A program made the translations under genes and the position numbers. Under the pieces are notes generated by a model, which saw only the letters and a list, made by a program, of their open reading frames with translations, was not told where the DNA came from and ran no database searches. A stretch of 64,000 nt of DNA, taken from Streptomyces sp. Act143 (GTDB lineage: Bacteria; Actinomycetota; Actinomycetes; Streptomycetales; Streptomycetaceae). Of the stretch, positions 37,045 through 45,626 are shown piece by piece. Location of the stretch: positions 390,737 through 454,736 of the forward strand of contig NZ_QFRX01000001.1 of NCBI RefSeq assembly GCF_003143935.1, read 5' to 3'. Position 1 is the stretch's first letter. Every line of letters begins with the position of its first letter.

Positions 37045-37159
37045 GCCAGCGGTTCCCTTTCCCGGCGGACGAAGTGTAGCCGCAGGGCATCGACGGTCGT
37101 CAGCGCATCCGCCGCCTTCTCCAGTAAAACCCTTGTCTGCGGCGGGGGTTGACGCCGCA

Positions 37160-37175
37160 ATTGGTCTATGCCACC
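37160..37175 (+). promoter_or_regulatory. DasR-box-like (dre) site
   Basis: ATTGGTCTATGCCACC matches 12 of 16 positions of the dre consensus ACTGGTCTAGACCACT. It lies just downstream of a TTGACG (-35-like) hexamer at 37149 in the promoter region of the CBM3 gene. DasR controls chitin and cellulose-related secreted enzymes in Streptomyces, so the site is plausible but imperfect. Confidence 0.4.
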
Positions 37176-37200
37176 TTCATCCTCACCTCAACAAGCAACC

Positions 37201-37247
37201 TGACCACCAACCCCCACTGGTCAGGTGGTCAAGTGGCCAGGCGGTCC
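37201..37247 (+). promoter_or_regulatory. Octamer operator array upstream of the CBM3 gene
   Basis: Plus-strand octamers ACTGGTCA (37216), GGTGGTCA (37224), AGTGGCCA (37232) and GGCGGTCC (37240) are head to tail, with an inverted TGACCACC at 37201-37208. The unit and its 8-base phase are the same as in the array before the GntR gene, in the opposite orientation. Confidence 0.7.
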
Positions 37248-37400
37248 GATGGCGCCCTCCGGAGGTGCCACCTCCCCCCGGGTTCCGCTCCCGTCGCAGC
37301 CACACATCGCTCGGATCGACGCCCTCGGCATCCCCACCACCCCTGACGCACACCCTGTCCCATTCCGGGAAACACCCCCACCTTTCTGGAGGGAACAACG

Positions 37401-37805
37401 ATGAGATCCACAACGAACCGGTGGCGCGCCACCGCAGCGACCGCCATCGCGGTGGGCATGGGCGTCGCCGCGCTCACCGCGCTCCCGGCCACCGCGAACG
37501 CGGCGACCGACGCCCTGAGCGTCCAGTACCGGACGAGCGCCACCGGTGCCGGCGCCGACCAGGCGGAGCCATGGTTCAAGGTGAAGAACACCGGCACCAG
37601 CACCGTCTCCCTGCAAAGCGTCAAGATCCGCTACTACTTCAAGGCGGACTCGGCCAACTCGACCTATCGCTTCGCCTGTTCATGGGCCGTCAAGGGCTGT
37701 GCCAACATCACCGGCACCTTCGGCACCCTCGCCAACCCCACCACAACGGCGGACCGGAAGCGCTGGAAAGCAGGGTCTACGTCGGGTTCAGTGCCGGATC
37801 GATGA
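37401..37805 (+). pseudogene. Truncated secreted CBM3 (cellulose-binding) protein gene
   Basis: The frame has 134 codons; ATG 37401 follows GGAGGGAACAACG. A signal peptide (residues 1-35, ending ATANA) leads into a family 3 carbohydrate-binding module (LSVQYRTSATGAGADQAEP, FKVKNTGTSTVSLQSVKIRYY, then CSWAVKGCANITGTFG). The match breaks off after NPTTTAD at about residue 117, well before the end of a CBM3 fold. The last 17 codons are unrelated and end in a stop. From position 37760 another frame carries the 3' end of a peptidase E gene. The gene therefore appears cut by a deletion. The intact ancestor was probably a secreted cellulose- or chitin-active enzyme with an N-terminal CBM3. Confidence 0.8.
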
Positions 37806-38092
37806 TCTTGAGCCGTCATCTCACCGACCATTCCGCCGACGTCATCGGGGACACCAGGGACCTCCACGTGCTCGGGGCGACGACCATTCAGCCGCCGTTC
37901 GGCCTCTTCGACTGGTATCTCAAGCCTCACCTGTACTCGCCCGATTTCCCCGAGCGGGACGACGCCTGGGCTGATCGCATCGCCGCGCGGGCGGACTTCC
38001 CGATCTACTTCATCGACGACGAGACGGCCGTTCGCGTCCGGGACGGCAAGACGGATGTCATCTCGGAAGGCCGGTGGCGGTTCCATCCGTGA
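37760..38092 (+). pseudogene. 3' fragment of a peptidase E (S51 serine peptidase) gene
   Basis: The last 110 codons of a peptidase E gene remain. They include the nucleophile motif VYVGFSAGSMILSRHL and the conserved C-terminal block PPFGLFDWYLKPHLYSPDFP followed by ERDDAW and EGRWRF. Full-length relatives have about 230 residues; the N-terminal half is missing and no start codon or ribosome binding site precedes the fragment. It begins within the tail of the truncated CBM3 gene in a different frame. Confidence 0.8.
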
Positions 38093-38199
38093 CTCGCTCT
38101 GCGGACATTCTTGCCCGGTCAGGCGCTGGGCCTCGGTCTGAACCATCTCCCTGACACCCGTTTGCTCAGACGATGCCCGCCACCCCGCATACTTCATGG

Positions 38200-38826
38200 A
38201 TGGACACCTCAAGGTCTGCCTGGCGAAACACCACGCACGACTGGGCAAACACCGTCGACCACGACCACCTTGAGCGCATCCGCCAGGCCCCGGCCGCCTT
38301 CGCTCCCGGCGGCCTCCTCCACCTGATCCTGGAAGTCATCGCCTATGCGGCGGATGAGGCGGAGTCAGACAACGGCGGCCACTGCCGCATCGTCCTCCAT
38401 CCGGACGGGTCGGTGAGCGTGGCCGACAACGGACGGGGCACCGATACGCGACGCGACGAGCACGGACTCGTCGTGAAGAAGCCCGTCATGGCGACAAGGG
38501 ACCTCCGGTTCTTCGACAACCCTGACACGCCGTCCCTTCCCGACACACATCCTCGCCAGGGCATGTCCGTCGTCGCCGCGCTCAGCACATGGCTCGTCCA
38601 CACGAACCGCCGGCGCAACGGCTCCTGGACACAGCGGTACGAGCACGGCGTGCCCACCACCGATCTGCGCCCGGTCGCAGACGACCGCACGACCGGGACC
38701 ACCGTCCACTTCCTGCCGGACGAGTTCCTGCGTACAGCAGGTGGCGCAGCGGCCGATGATCTGGCACGGCTGGCCACAGCGTGGCCGCACCTCTCCATCG
38801 AAATCGACGACCGCCGCGGCGTCTGA
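38200..38826 (+). CDS. GyrB-like GHKL ATPase-domain protein
   Basis: The product has 208 residues from ATG 38200 (MDTSRSAWRN); ATG 38173 is also possible and neither has a clear ribosome binding site. It resembles the N-terminal ATPase domain of DNA gyrase B: LLHLILEVIAYAADEAES aligns with the EVVDNSVDEA region, and SVADNGRGTDTRRDEHG aligns with the ATP-binding G1 loop. HPRQGMSVVAALSTWLVHTN and TGTTVHFLPD match later GyrB blocks. The Asn that binds Mg2+ in gyrase is not conserved (Tyr in EVIAYAADE). No transducer or TOPRIM domain follows. Similar short proteins occur in Streptomyces; their function is unknown. Confidence 0.8.
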   Translation: MDTSRSAWRNTTHDWANTVDHDHLERIRQAPAAFAPGGLLHLILEVIAYAADEAESDNGGHCRIVLHPDGSVSVADNGRGTDTRRDEHGLVVKKPVMATRDLRFFDNPDTPSLPDTHPRQGMSVVAALSTWLVHTNRRRNGSWTQRYEHGVPTTDLRPVADDRTTGTTVHFLPDEFLRTAGGAAADDLARLATAWPHLSIEIDDRRGV

Positions 38827-39008
38827 GACACGCTCAGCAGACAAGGCCGGCATGACGAAGGTTCGCCGGCGGCCCCGTCCGAGGCACAGCACGTCGCCGC
38901 CACCGGCGCCGAGGGGGTTCTGACCCTCCTGGCCCTTGTCAGCAACGGCGACTTCCTGCCCTACGGGACCTTCCGGTGCAGACTCCGGCCGATCCGAGGG
39001 GGCAGGGC

Positions 39009-39443
39009 TCAGGGCCGCCGGTAGGGCCGGCAGAGCAGGTCCTTGAGGTTGCCGTCGTCGAGGCAGACACGCACGAGCGCGGCTCCGCCGGGGACATTGG
39101 CCGGAACGGCGAAGCTGCTGTAGGTCTTGGTCGTGCCGCACGCCGTGTCGGCGGCGTAGGAGCCGGCCGAGCCCAACCTCGCGCCGGCGGCGTCGTAGGT
39201 GTACACCCAGGTACGTCGGCAGTACTCCGGGCCGGCCGCGCTCACCGACTTGTGTGTTCCCGCCACCGCGATCGAGCGGTCGTACCAGGTGATCGTTCCC
39301 ATCGTCCACGTGTTGCCGACCTCGATGGGCTCGACGGGAGTGACGGGGTAGGCGGAGGTCTGAGCGCCGGCGGCAGGAGCGCCCAGCAACGTGCCCGCGG
39401 TCAGCACGGCGGAGCCGAGCACGGCGGCGAGATGCGTCTTCAT
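39009..39443 (-). CDS. Small secreted protein of unknown function
   Basis: The product has 144 residues; ATG 39443 (MKTHLAAVLG) follows GGAGAACAC. A signal peptide (residues 1-27, ending GAQ) is followed by a compact domain of about 115 residues with four Cys (PEYCRRTW, ADTACGTTK, LVRVCLDDG, LLCRPYRRP), which could form two disulfides. The C-terminal half looks beta-rich and resembles small extracellular proteins of streptomycetes. I do not recognise a family. Confidence 0.7.
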   Translation of the reverse strand: MKTHLAAVLGSAVLTAGTLLGAPAAGAQTSAYPVTPVEPIEVGNTWTMGTITWYDRSIAVAGTHKSVSAAGPEYCRRTWVYTYDAAGARLGSAGSYAADTACGTTKTYSSFAVPANVPGGAALVRVCLDDGNLKDLLCRPYRRP

Positions 39444-39598
39444 GTGTTCTCCAGGGTGGGGTGGGCCGGTTGCGGCTTCACATCCTGGACGGGCCTGCCA
39501 CCTGCGGCCCACCTCTTAAGCCACGCCTTAAAGGGGGCGCCGTGACGGCGGGAACGGCCATGCGCCACCGCAGGACCGTGGCGCTGCGCTCCCGGGGC

Positions 39599-40600
39599 TC
39601 ACCCCTGGGTCAGGGAGCCGGTCCGCAACAGGGCCAGTCCGAGGGGGGTGATGAAGTGCAGTACGGACCCGCCTCGGCGGCTGGTGGTGATGAGGTCCGT
39701 GTTCCGCAGCACGCTCGCGTGCTGACTGGCCGCTGCGGGAGTGACGTTGAGGCGGCGTGCCAGCTCGGTGGTCGTGCAGCCTTCCGCCGTCACCTGCAGA
39801 GCAGCGGCTCGCGTGCGGCCGAGCAGAGACTCCAGGTTCCGCACGGTGGAGTCCTCCGACTCGCCCAACTCCGTACCGGTCAGCGGCCGGCGAAGGGCCG
39901 GCACGGTCAACCGGGGCGGCTGGGTGATGTCGAGCGGGTCCCACAGCAGACTCACCGGCAGCTTCGAGAAGACCGTGGGCGTGATGATCAGCCCCCTGCC
40001 CTGCAGGCGCACCTCCACCCGCCGCGGGTAGGGAGCTTCGAGGACGGGCGGACGCCAGCGCACCAGGGGTGGGCAGATCGAGCGCAGCAACAGATCGGTG
40101 CCGCCCTCCAGCACCAGGTTCGCGCAACGGGTGGACAGCGCGACCAGTTCGGACCGCCCTCGATGCCAGTACGGCTCCACGGTCAGCCGGTGGCAGGCGC
40201 GCACCGCTTCGGCGAGCTCCCGCAGGGCGTCCCGGTCCCCCTCGGACACCCGCCTGGCCCAGGGCAGGTGTGCGGGGTGGAAGTCGAGACCTTCGAACTC
40301 GCGTCGCAACCGGGACACCGGGGCGTGCAGCAGGTTGTCCACGGCGTGGTCCAGAGAAACCACATCACCCATCAGCGCCAGCAGATCAAGTCCGGGGCCG
40401 CGCACCGGGATGAGCGACGTCAGGGGGCGTGTGTCCGCTCCCATCCGCCCCGCCACCGCTGACCGCCACGACCGCAGGTGAGGCAGGTCCCGCTTCTCCC
40501 TCAGCAGCTCCAGGCTGTAGTAGATCTCCGCCGCGACGCCGATGGTCGCCGCCACCCGGGTCCGGGCAAGGTCTTCCGCCGTGAAGTGAACGCGTAACAC
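39599..40600 (-). CDS. ArsR-like winged-helix regulator (DUF5937 type) with a TTA second codon
   Basis: The product has 333 residues. GTG 40600 (VLRVHFTAEDLARTRVA) fits the family's usual start and has AGGGGGG upstream. The first 230 residues (RVHFTAEDLARTRVA to RGLIITPTVF) form the uncharacterised domain found with ArsR helix-turn-helix domains in Streptomyces. The winged helix is at about 265-325 (TTTELARRLNVTPAAASQHASVLRNTDLI). The second codon is TTA, read only by the bldA tRNA, so its translation should depend on development. It is monocistronic and its targets are unknown. Confidence 0.8.
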   Translation of the reverse strand: MLRVHFTAEDLARTRVAATIGVAAEIYYSLELLREKRDLPHLRSWRSAVAGRMGADTRPLTSLIPVRGPGLDLLALMGDVVSLDHAVDNLLHAPVSRLRREFEGLDFHPAHLPWARRVSEGDRDALRELAEAVRACHRLTVEPYWHRGRSELVALSTRCANLVLEGGTDLLLRSICPPLVRWRPPVLEAPYPRRVEVRLQGRGLIITPTVFSKLPVSLLWDPLDITQPPRLTVPALRRPLTGTELGESEDSTVRNLESLLGRTRAAALQVTAEGCTTTELARRLNVTPAAASQHASVLRNTDLITTSRRGGSVLHFITPLGLALLRTGSLTQG

Positions 40601-41094
40601 CAACCGGCCCCCCTGACACGGCGACAGAGCGCGTGAACGCACCCTCAGCATGCCCCAACCCGGCACACCCCAAGAGCCACTCCCGGCCAAAGCCGTGCCC
40701 CGTCCTCCCGCCACCACCGCGTCCCGGCCTTGCCCCGGAGGTACCGGCACCTGAAGCCGACGTCTCAGAACACCCGTAAAGCACACTCGTGAAGAACGCC
40801 CACGCAGAACACCTGTGAAAGACGCCCGCAAGGGAGAGGAACCGCCGCCCGGCCGCGAGAGGGGGCGCTGCCGGAGTTCACCGCGTCCGGCGCACTCCCG
40901 AGGATGAGCGCGCTGACGACGACACCACCTGGCACGGCGGGACCTCAAGGACGGATACACGGGTCGAGACCTGGCGCATGTGCCGTGCCGGGAGTCTCAG
41001 CCGTTCAGCCGCCTCAGGGCACCGCCCGTCCCGCCGCCGGCCTGAGTAGCCCGGCGGCGATGAGCAGGCGCGGCGTCGGCCCCGGTGCGGCGGC
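40601..41094. other. Intergenic region with a short direct repeat
   Basis: The region lies upstream of the ArsR-like gene and downstream of the LacI gene. CAGAACACCCGTAAA at 40766-40780 recurs as CAGAACACCTGTGAA at 40805-40819, two mismatches, 39 bases apart. It may bind a regulator of the ArsR-like gene. No gene is recognised here. Confidence 0.45.
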
Positions 41095-42111
41095 TCAGCC
41101 CCCGCTGCTCTCCCGGACGACGACCCGATGGCCGACGACCACATCCCGGTACGGGGCGGTGGAGTCGGGGGCGTCCACGCGGTCCAGGAGCAGGGTGACC
41201 GCGAGGCGGGCGATCTCCCGTTTGTCGGGGGCGACGGTGCTCAGGCTGGGCACGCTGAACCGCGAGGCCTGGATGTCGTCGAAACCGATCACGTCGATCT
41301 CGTCGGGCACCCGCACACCGGCCTCGTGCAGGGCGCGCAGGGCGCCGAGCGCCAGGTTGTCGTTCAGGCACAGCAGCGCGTCCGGCGGGGAGGCGTCCCG
41401 TGCCGCACTGGCGGCGGCCTCGGCGCCGTCCCGCCAGTGATAGGCCTCCACCGGCACCACCAGGTCGGCCTCGAAGGGCAGCCCAGCCGCGGCCAGGGCC
41501 TCGCGGTAGCCGTCGGTGCGCAGCCGGTCGGTGCCCTGTCTGCCGCGCAGGGTGCCGCCGATGACCGCGATACGGCGGCGCCCCCGGGCCAGCAGGTGTT
41601 CGGTGGCCTCGCGTGCGGCGCGCACGTTGTCGATACCGACGTGGTCGGTGTGTCCTTCGGCGGAGTGTTCGCCGAGCAGTACCAGGGGCAGCCGGCGGTC
41701 GCGGGTGGCGAGGTCGCGGGGCAGCAGGGACAGGGGGCTGAGGATCACTCCGTCGCAGAACTGGGTGTCGAAGCCGTGGAGTGCGGCCAGTTCACGGTCG
41801 CGCTCTCCGCCGGTGTGGTCGATCAGTACGGTGCGGCCGTGGCGTCCGGCCGCCTCCATGACATGGCGGGCCAGTTCGGAGAAGTACGCGACGTCGAGTT
41901 CGGGCACGGCGAGGGTGATCATGCCGGTGCGGCCCTGGCGCAGTTGGCGGCCGGCGATGTTCACGCGGTAGCCGAGGGCGTCGATCGCCTCCTGGACGGC
42001 TGTGCGGGTCCGTTCCGAGACGTGTTCGTAGTTGTTGATCACGTTGGAGACGGTTTTGGGTGAGACGCCGGCGTACTCCGCCACGTCCTTGATCCTCGGT
42101 CTGGCCGCCAC
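41095..42111 (-). CDS. LacI-family transcriptional repressor
   Basis: The product has 338 residues; GTG 42111 has GGAAGGG upstream. The N-terminal LacI helix-turn-helix (RIKDVAEYAGVSPKTVSNVI) and hinge helix (NIAGRQLRQGRTG) are followed by a periplasmic-binding-like sugar-sensing domain (LAVPELDVAYFSELARHVME, PDALLCLNDNLALGALRAL, VIGFDDIQASRFSVPSLSTV). Divergent from the GH2 and ABC importer genes, it most likely represses them through the palindromes at 42202 and 44163 and is released by a sugar from the target glycan. Confidence 0.94.
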   Translation of the reverse strand: MAARPRIKDVAEYAGVSPKTVSNVINNYEHVSERTRTAVQEAIDALGYRVNIAGRQLRQGRTGMITLAVPELDVAYFSELARHVMEAAGRHGRTVLIDHTGGERDRELAALHGFDTQFCDGVILSPLSLLPRDLATRDRRLPLVLLGEHSAEGHTDHVGIDNVRAAREATEHLLARGRRRIAVIGGTLRGRQGTDRLRTDGYREALAAAGLPFEADLVVPVEAYHWRDGAEAAASAARDASPPDALLCLNDNLALGALRALHEAGVRVPDEIDVIGFDDIQASRFSVPSLSTVAPDKREIARLAVTLLLDRVDAPDSTAPYRDVVVGHRVVVRESSGG

Positions 42112-42201
42112 GCTGCCCTTCCTTCCGAACTCCGGTGATCATACCGATCACGGAGAGCGCTTTCCGGCCACCGGTTCCCGCAGAATCTGCGCCCGAGCTA
42201 T

Positions 42202-42215
42202 TTACATCGATGTAA
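42202..42215. promoter_or_regulatory. LacI-family operator, copy 1
   Basis: TTACATCGATGTAA is a perfect 14-base palindrome with a central CG, the usual form of LacI-family sites. It lies in the divergent promoter region between the repressor gene and the GH2 gene. An identical copy is at 44163. Confidence 0.88.
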
Positions 42216-42285
42216 TCGGCATGGTGCCATGTGGCCGCACCATCCGCATCACGCACCGACCTGCACACTCGCCACGAGGAGCACC

Positions 42286-44112
42286 ATGCCCGACCCGTAC
42301 CTCCCGGACGAACCACCCCGCCCCGAGTACCCCAGGCCCCAGTTCGTGCGGGACGCCTGGCTGAACCTCAACGGTGAGTGGCAGTTCGAGATCGACCGGT
42401 CCGACACCGGTCTGGAACGCGGCCTCCCCGACCGCGACCTGGCCGACCGCATCCTCGTCCCGTTCTGCCCGGAGTCGGAGCTGTCCGGCATCGGTGAGAC
42501 GGACTTCCTGGAGGCGGTCTGGTACCGGCGCACCGTGACCGTGCCCGCCGAGTGGACCGACGCCCGCGTCCTGCTGCACTTCGGGGCCGTCGACCACGAC
42601 ACCACCGTGTGGGCCAACGGCCAGGAGGTCGCCCGTCATCGCGGCGGCTTCACTCCCTTCACCGCCGACCTCGGCGACGTGGTCGCGGCGGGCGAGGAAC
42701 TCACCGTCGTCGTCCGCGCCCGGGACAGCCGGCACACCGTGCAGGCCCGCGGTAAGCAGGCCACCTGGTACGCCAACTCGCACTGCCACTACACCCGGAC
42801 CACCGGCATCTGGCAGACCGTGTGGCTGGAGCCGGTCCCCCGGACGGTCGCCCTGCGCCGCCCCCGCATCACCCCCGAGCTGGCCACCGGCTCCTTCCTG
42901 GTCGAGCTGCCGCTGTCCGCGAACGTCGCCGGGCACCGGGTGCGCGCCACGCTCAGCGACGCCGACGGCGTCGTCGTCGCCGCCGAGGGGCGCGCCGACC
43001 TCGACCTGTGCCCGCGGCTGACGCTCGCCGTCCCGGAGGCGCGGCAGCGCACCTGGTCGCCCGCCGATCCCCACCTGTACGACCTCGCCCTGGAGGTCCT
43101 CGGCCCGGACGGGGAGGTCGTCGACGCCGTCCGTTCCTACGCCGGCCTGCGCTCGGTCTCGGTGCGCGGCAAGGAGCTGCTCCTCAACGGCGAGCGGATC
43201 TTCCAGCGGCTGGTGCTGGACCAGGGCTACTACCCCGACGGGCTGATGACCGCGCCCAGCGACGCCGCGCTGCTGCGGGACATCGAGCTGGGGCTCGCGG
43301 CCGGCTTCAACGGCGCCCGGCTGCACCAGAAGGTCTTCGAGGAGCGCTTCCTCTACCACGCGGACCGGCTCGGTTACCTGGTGTGGGGCGAGTTCGGGGA
43401 CTGGGGCTGCGAGGTCGGTGTCCGCGACGACAACCAGCGGCCCGACGCCTCGTTCGTCACCCAGTGGATCGAGGCCCTGGAGCGGGACCACTCCCACCCC
43501 TCGATCGTCGGCTGGTGCCCGCTGAACGAGACGTACCAGAACCTGCACGACCGCATCACCGTGCTGGACGACGTCACCCGCGGCATGTTCCTCGCCACCA
43601 AGCAGGCCGACCCGACCCGGCCGGTCATCGACGCCTCCGGCTACGCGCACCGGGTGCCGGAGACGGACGTCTACGACTCGCACTGCTACGAGCAGGACCC
43701 GGTGGCGTTCGCCAAGATCATGGCCGGGCTCGCCGCGGACCGGCCGTACGTCAACACCGGCCCCGAGGGCCGCGCCTGGTCGGTGCCCTACCGCGGACAG
43801 CCCTACTTCTGCAGCGAGTTCGGCGGGATCTGGTGGGACCCGGAGGCCGCCGCGGCGGCCGGTGACGACTCGGCGAACTCCTGGGGGTACGGCGAACGAC
43901 CGCGCACCGAGGCGGAGTTCGTGGAGCGCTTCCGCGGCCTGACCGGCGTGCTGCTCGACGACCCGGGCATGTTCGGCTACTGCTACACCCAGCTCACCGA
44001 CGTCTTCCAGGAGCGCAACGGCGTCTACCGCTTCGACCGCTCCGAGAAGGCCGACACGGCGGCTCTGCGCGAGGCCCAGGTGCGTGAGGCGGCGTACGAG
44101 AACACGCCGTAA
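42286..44112 (+). CDS. GH2-family glycoside hydrolase (beta-galactosidase/glucuronidase type)
   Basis: The product has 608 residues; ATG 42286 follows CGAGGAG. No signal peptide is present, so it acts in the cytoplasm on imported oligosaccharides. The domains are in the GH2 order: sugar-binding jelly roll (residues 15-180, FEIDRSDTGLERGL, VWYRRTVTVPAEW), immunoglobulin-like domain (190-285) and TIM barrel (290-600). The acid/base is Glu415 in CPLNETYQN and the nucleophile is Glu511 in YFCSEFGGIWW. This matches short bacterial GH2 enzymes; galactosidase, glucuronidase or arabinosidase activity cannot be separated by eye. It is first in a LacI-controlled locus with an importer and a GH43 enzyme. 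Confidence 0.9.
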   Translation: MPDPYLPDEPPRPEYPRPQFVRDAWLNLNGEWQFEIDRSDTGLERGLPDRDLADRILVPFCPESELSGIGETDFLEAVWYRRTVTVPAEWTDARVLLHFGAVDHDTTVWANGQEVARHRGGFTPFTADLGDVVAAGEELTVVVRARDSRHTVQARGKQATWYANSHCHYTRTTGIWQTVWLEPVPRTVALRRPRITPELATGSFLVELPLSANVAGHRVRATLSDADGVVVAAEGRADLDLCPRLTLAVPEARQRTWSPADPHLYDLALEVLGPDGEVVDAVRSYAGLRSVSVRGKELLLNGERIFQRLVLDQGYYPDGLMTAPSDAALLRDIELGLAAGFNGARLHQKVFEERFLYHADRLGYLVWGEFGDWGCEVGVRDDNQRPDASFVTQWIEALERDHSHPSIVGWCPLNETYQNLHDRITVLDDVTRGMFLATKQADPTRPVIDASGYAHRVPETDVYDSHCYEQDPVAFAKIMAGLAADRPYVNTGPEGRAWSVPYRGQPYFCSEFGGIWWDPEAAAAAGDDSANSWGYGERPRTEAEFVERFRGLTGVLLDDPGMFGYCYTQLTDVFQERNGVYRFDRSEKADTAALREAQVREAAYENTP

Positions 44113-44122
44113 CGCCGGATCG

Positions 44123-44139
44123 CCGCTCGCCGTGAGCGG
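44123..44139 (+). terminator. Weak hairpin after the GH2 gene
   Basis: CCGCTC pairs with GAGCGG around a 5-base loop, 10 bases after the stop. It could attenuate read-through into the importer genes. Confidence 0.35.
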
Positions 44140-44162
44140 ACACACCGCCCCCTGCTCAAGAT

Positions 44163-44176
44163 TTACATCGATGTAA
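44163..44176. promoter_or_regulatory. LacI-family operator, copy 2
   Basis: TTACATCGATGTAA is identical to the site at 42202, including two flanking A/T bases on the left. It lies upstream of the importer operon, so the repressor should control that operon separately from the GH2 gene. Confidence 0.88.
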
Positions 44177-44244
44177 GAAGCAGCATGTGGTGGGCGGGGC
44201 ACGCGGACTGCCTCCCCGTGCCCCGCCCACCGGAAAGGAACCAC

Positions 44245-45591
44245 ATGACCGGCACACCCGCCCAGGTCGGTCGCCACGGGCCGACCAGACGCCGCGTCCT
44301 GACGACGGCACTCGCCGCCGGTGCGGCAGCCCTCGGCGCCGGAGCGCTCACCGGCTGCGGCTCGGCCCTCGCGGCCGACGACGGCTCCACCGTACGGCTG
44401 TGGGACCTGTTCAGCGGCGCCGACGGCGGCCTGCTGAACGACATGGTGGCCAAGGCGCAGCCCGACATGCCCGGGACGCACGTCGAACGCACGGTCCTGG
44501 AGTGGGGCACGCCCTACTACACCAAGCTCGCCATGGCATCCGCCGGCGGCCGGGGACCCGACGTCGCCGTCTCGCACATGTCCCGGCTCGCCGGGTACGC
44601 GCCCACCGGGCTGCTCGACCCGTGGGACCTCGGCGTGCTGGCGGAGTACGGCATCGCCCCCGACGACTTCGCCGACGCGGTGTGGTCCCGCACCCAGTTC
44701 GACGGCAAGACCTACGCCATCCCCCTGGACACCCACCCCTTCATCGTCTTCTACCACCCCGGGCCGGCGAAGAAGGCGGGCCTGCTCACCGCCGACGGCA
44801 CCCTCGACACCGACGCCTTCTCCTCCCCCGCCGCATTCCTCGCCGCGGGCAAGGAACTCGCCAAGGCGTCCGGCAAGCAGGGCATCGCGTTCGGCTACGT
44901 CACCGACACCGCCCAGTGCTGGCGGCTGTTCTACGGCCTGTACCACCAGACCGGCGGCCGGTTCGACCTGCCCGAGGGCGGCCCGGCCGAGGTGGACGTC
45001 GACCGGATGGCCGAGGTCATCGCCTTCATGGCCAAGATCGTCGACGGCACCGTCAACCCCCGCAGCCTCGACTACGCCTCCGCCATCGCCTCCTTCGTCA
45101 ACAACCAGACGGCGATGATCCTCTCCGGCGAATGGGAACTGGGCACCTTCCGCACGACCGACACAAACGTCGGCGCGGCCCCCTTCCCCACCGTGTTCGG
45201 CACCCCGGCCGTCTACGCCGACTCGCACTCCTTCGTCCTCCCCCGCCGCGACCACCCGGACGAGGAGCACCGGCGCCGCACCCACCGCGCGGTGGCCGCG
45301 CTGCTCAAGGCCGGACAGATCTGGGCCACCGCCGGCCACATCCCCGCCTACACACCCGTCACCGGGACAGCCGCGTACGCCGCGCTCGAACCGCAGTCCC
45401 ACTACGCGCAGGCCGCGGACCACGTCGTCCTCGACCCGGCGGCATGGTTCGCCGGAGCGGGCTCGGACTTCCAGAACGCCATGTCCCAGGTCCTCCAGCA
45501 GGCCCTCCTGGGTGACATGAGCCCGGACCGCGCCGCACGCGCGATGGTGCGGCGCCTCAACACCTTCCTCTCCAAGCCAAGCCCGGCCTGA
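44245..45591 (+). CDS. Sugar ABC transporter substrate-binding lipoprotein (second system)
   Basis: The product has 448 residues; ATG 44245 follows GGAAAGGAA. It has a Tat-type signal (TRRRVLTTALAAGAAALGAG) and lipobox LTGC. The mature part is a family 1 solute-binding protein (VRLWDLFSGADGGLLNDMVA, LPLDTHPFIVFYHP-type cleft residues, AMILSGEWELGTFR). Operator copy 2 lies 70 bases upstream. It delivers the oligosaccharide made available by the secreted GH43 enzyme, by context; the ligand is not known. Confidence 0.92.
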   Translation: MTGTPAQVGRHGPTRRRVLTTALAAGAAALGAGALTGCGSALAADDGSTVRLWDLFSGADGGLLNDMVAKAQPDMPGTHVERTVLEWGTPYYTKLAMASAGGRGPDVAVSHMSRLAGYAPTGLLDPWDLGVLAEYGIAPDDFADAVWSRTQFDGKTYAIPLDTHPFIVFYHPGPAKKAGLLTADGTLDTDAFSSPAAFLAAGKELAKASGKQGIAFGYVTDTAQCWRLFYGLYHQTGGRFDLPEGGPAEVDVDRMAEVIAFMAKIVDGTVNPRSLDYASAIASFVNNQTAMILSGEWELGTFRTTDTNVGAAPFPTVFGTPAVYADSHSFVLPRRDHPDEEHRRRTHRAVAALLKAGQIWATAGHIPAYTPVTGTAAYAALEPQSHYAQAADHVVLDPAAWFAGAGSDFQNAMSQVLQQALLGDMSPDRAARAMVRRLNTFLSKPSPA

Positions 45592-45626
45592 TCCGGCCGC
45601 GAACCATCCGCGCAGGAGGCACAACG

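Noticed and set aside
40766..40820. CRISPR-like repeat
   Set aside because: Only two short, imperfect units are present, with no array and no cas genes nearby.
42202..45624. Minus-strand open frame of 1,140 codons across the GH2 and binding-protein genes
   Set aside because: It lies opposite two genes with intact catalytic and lipobox motifs and has no motif of its own.
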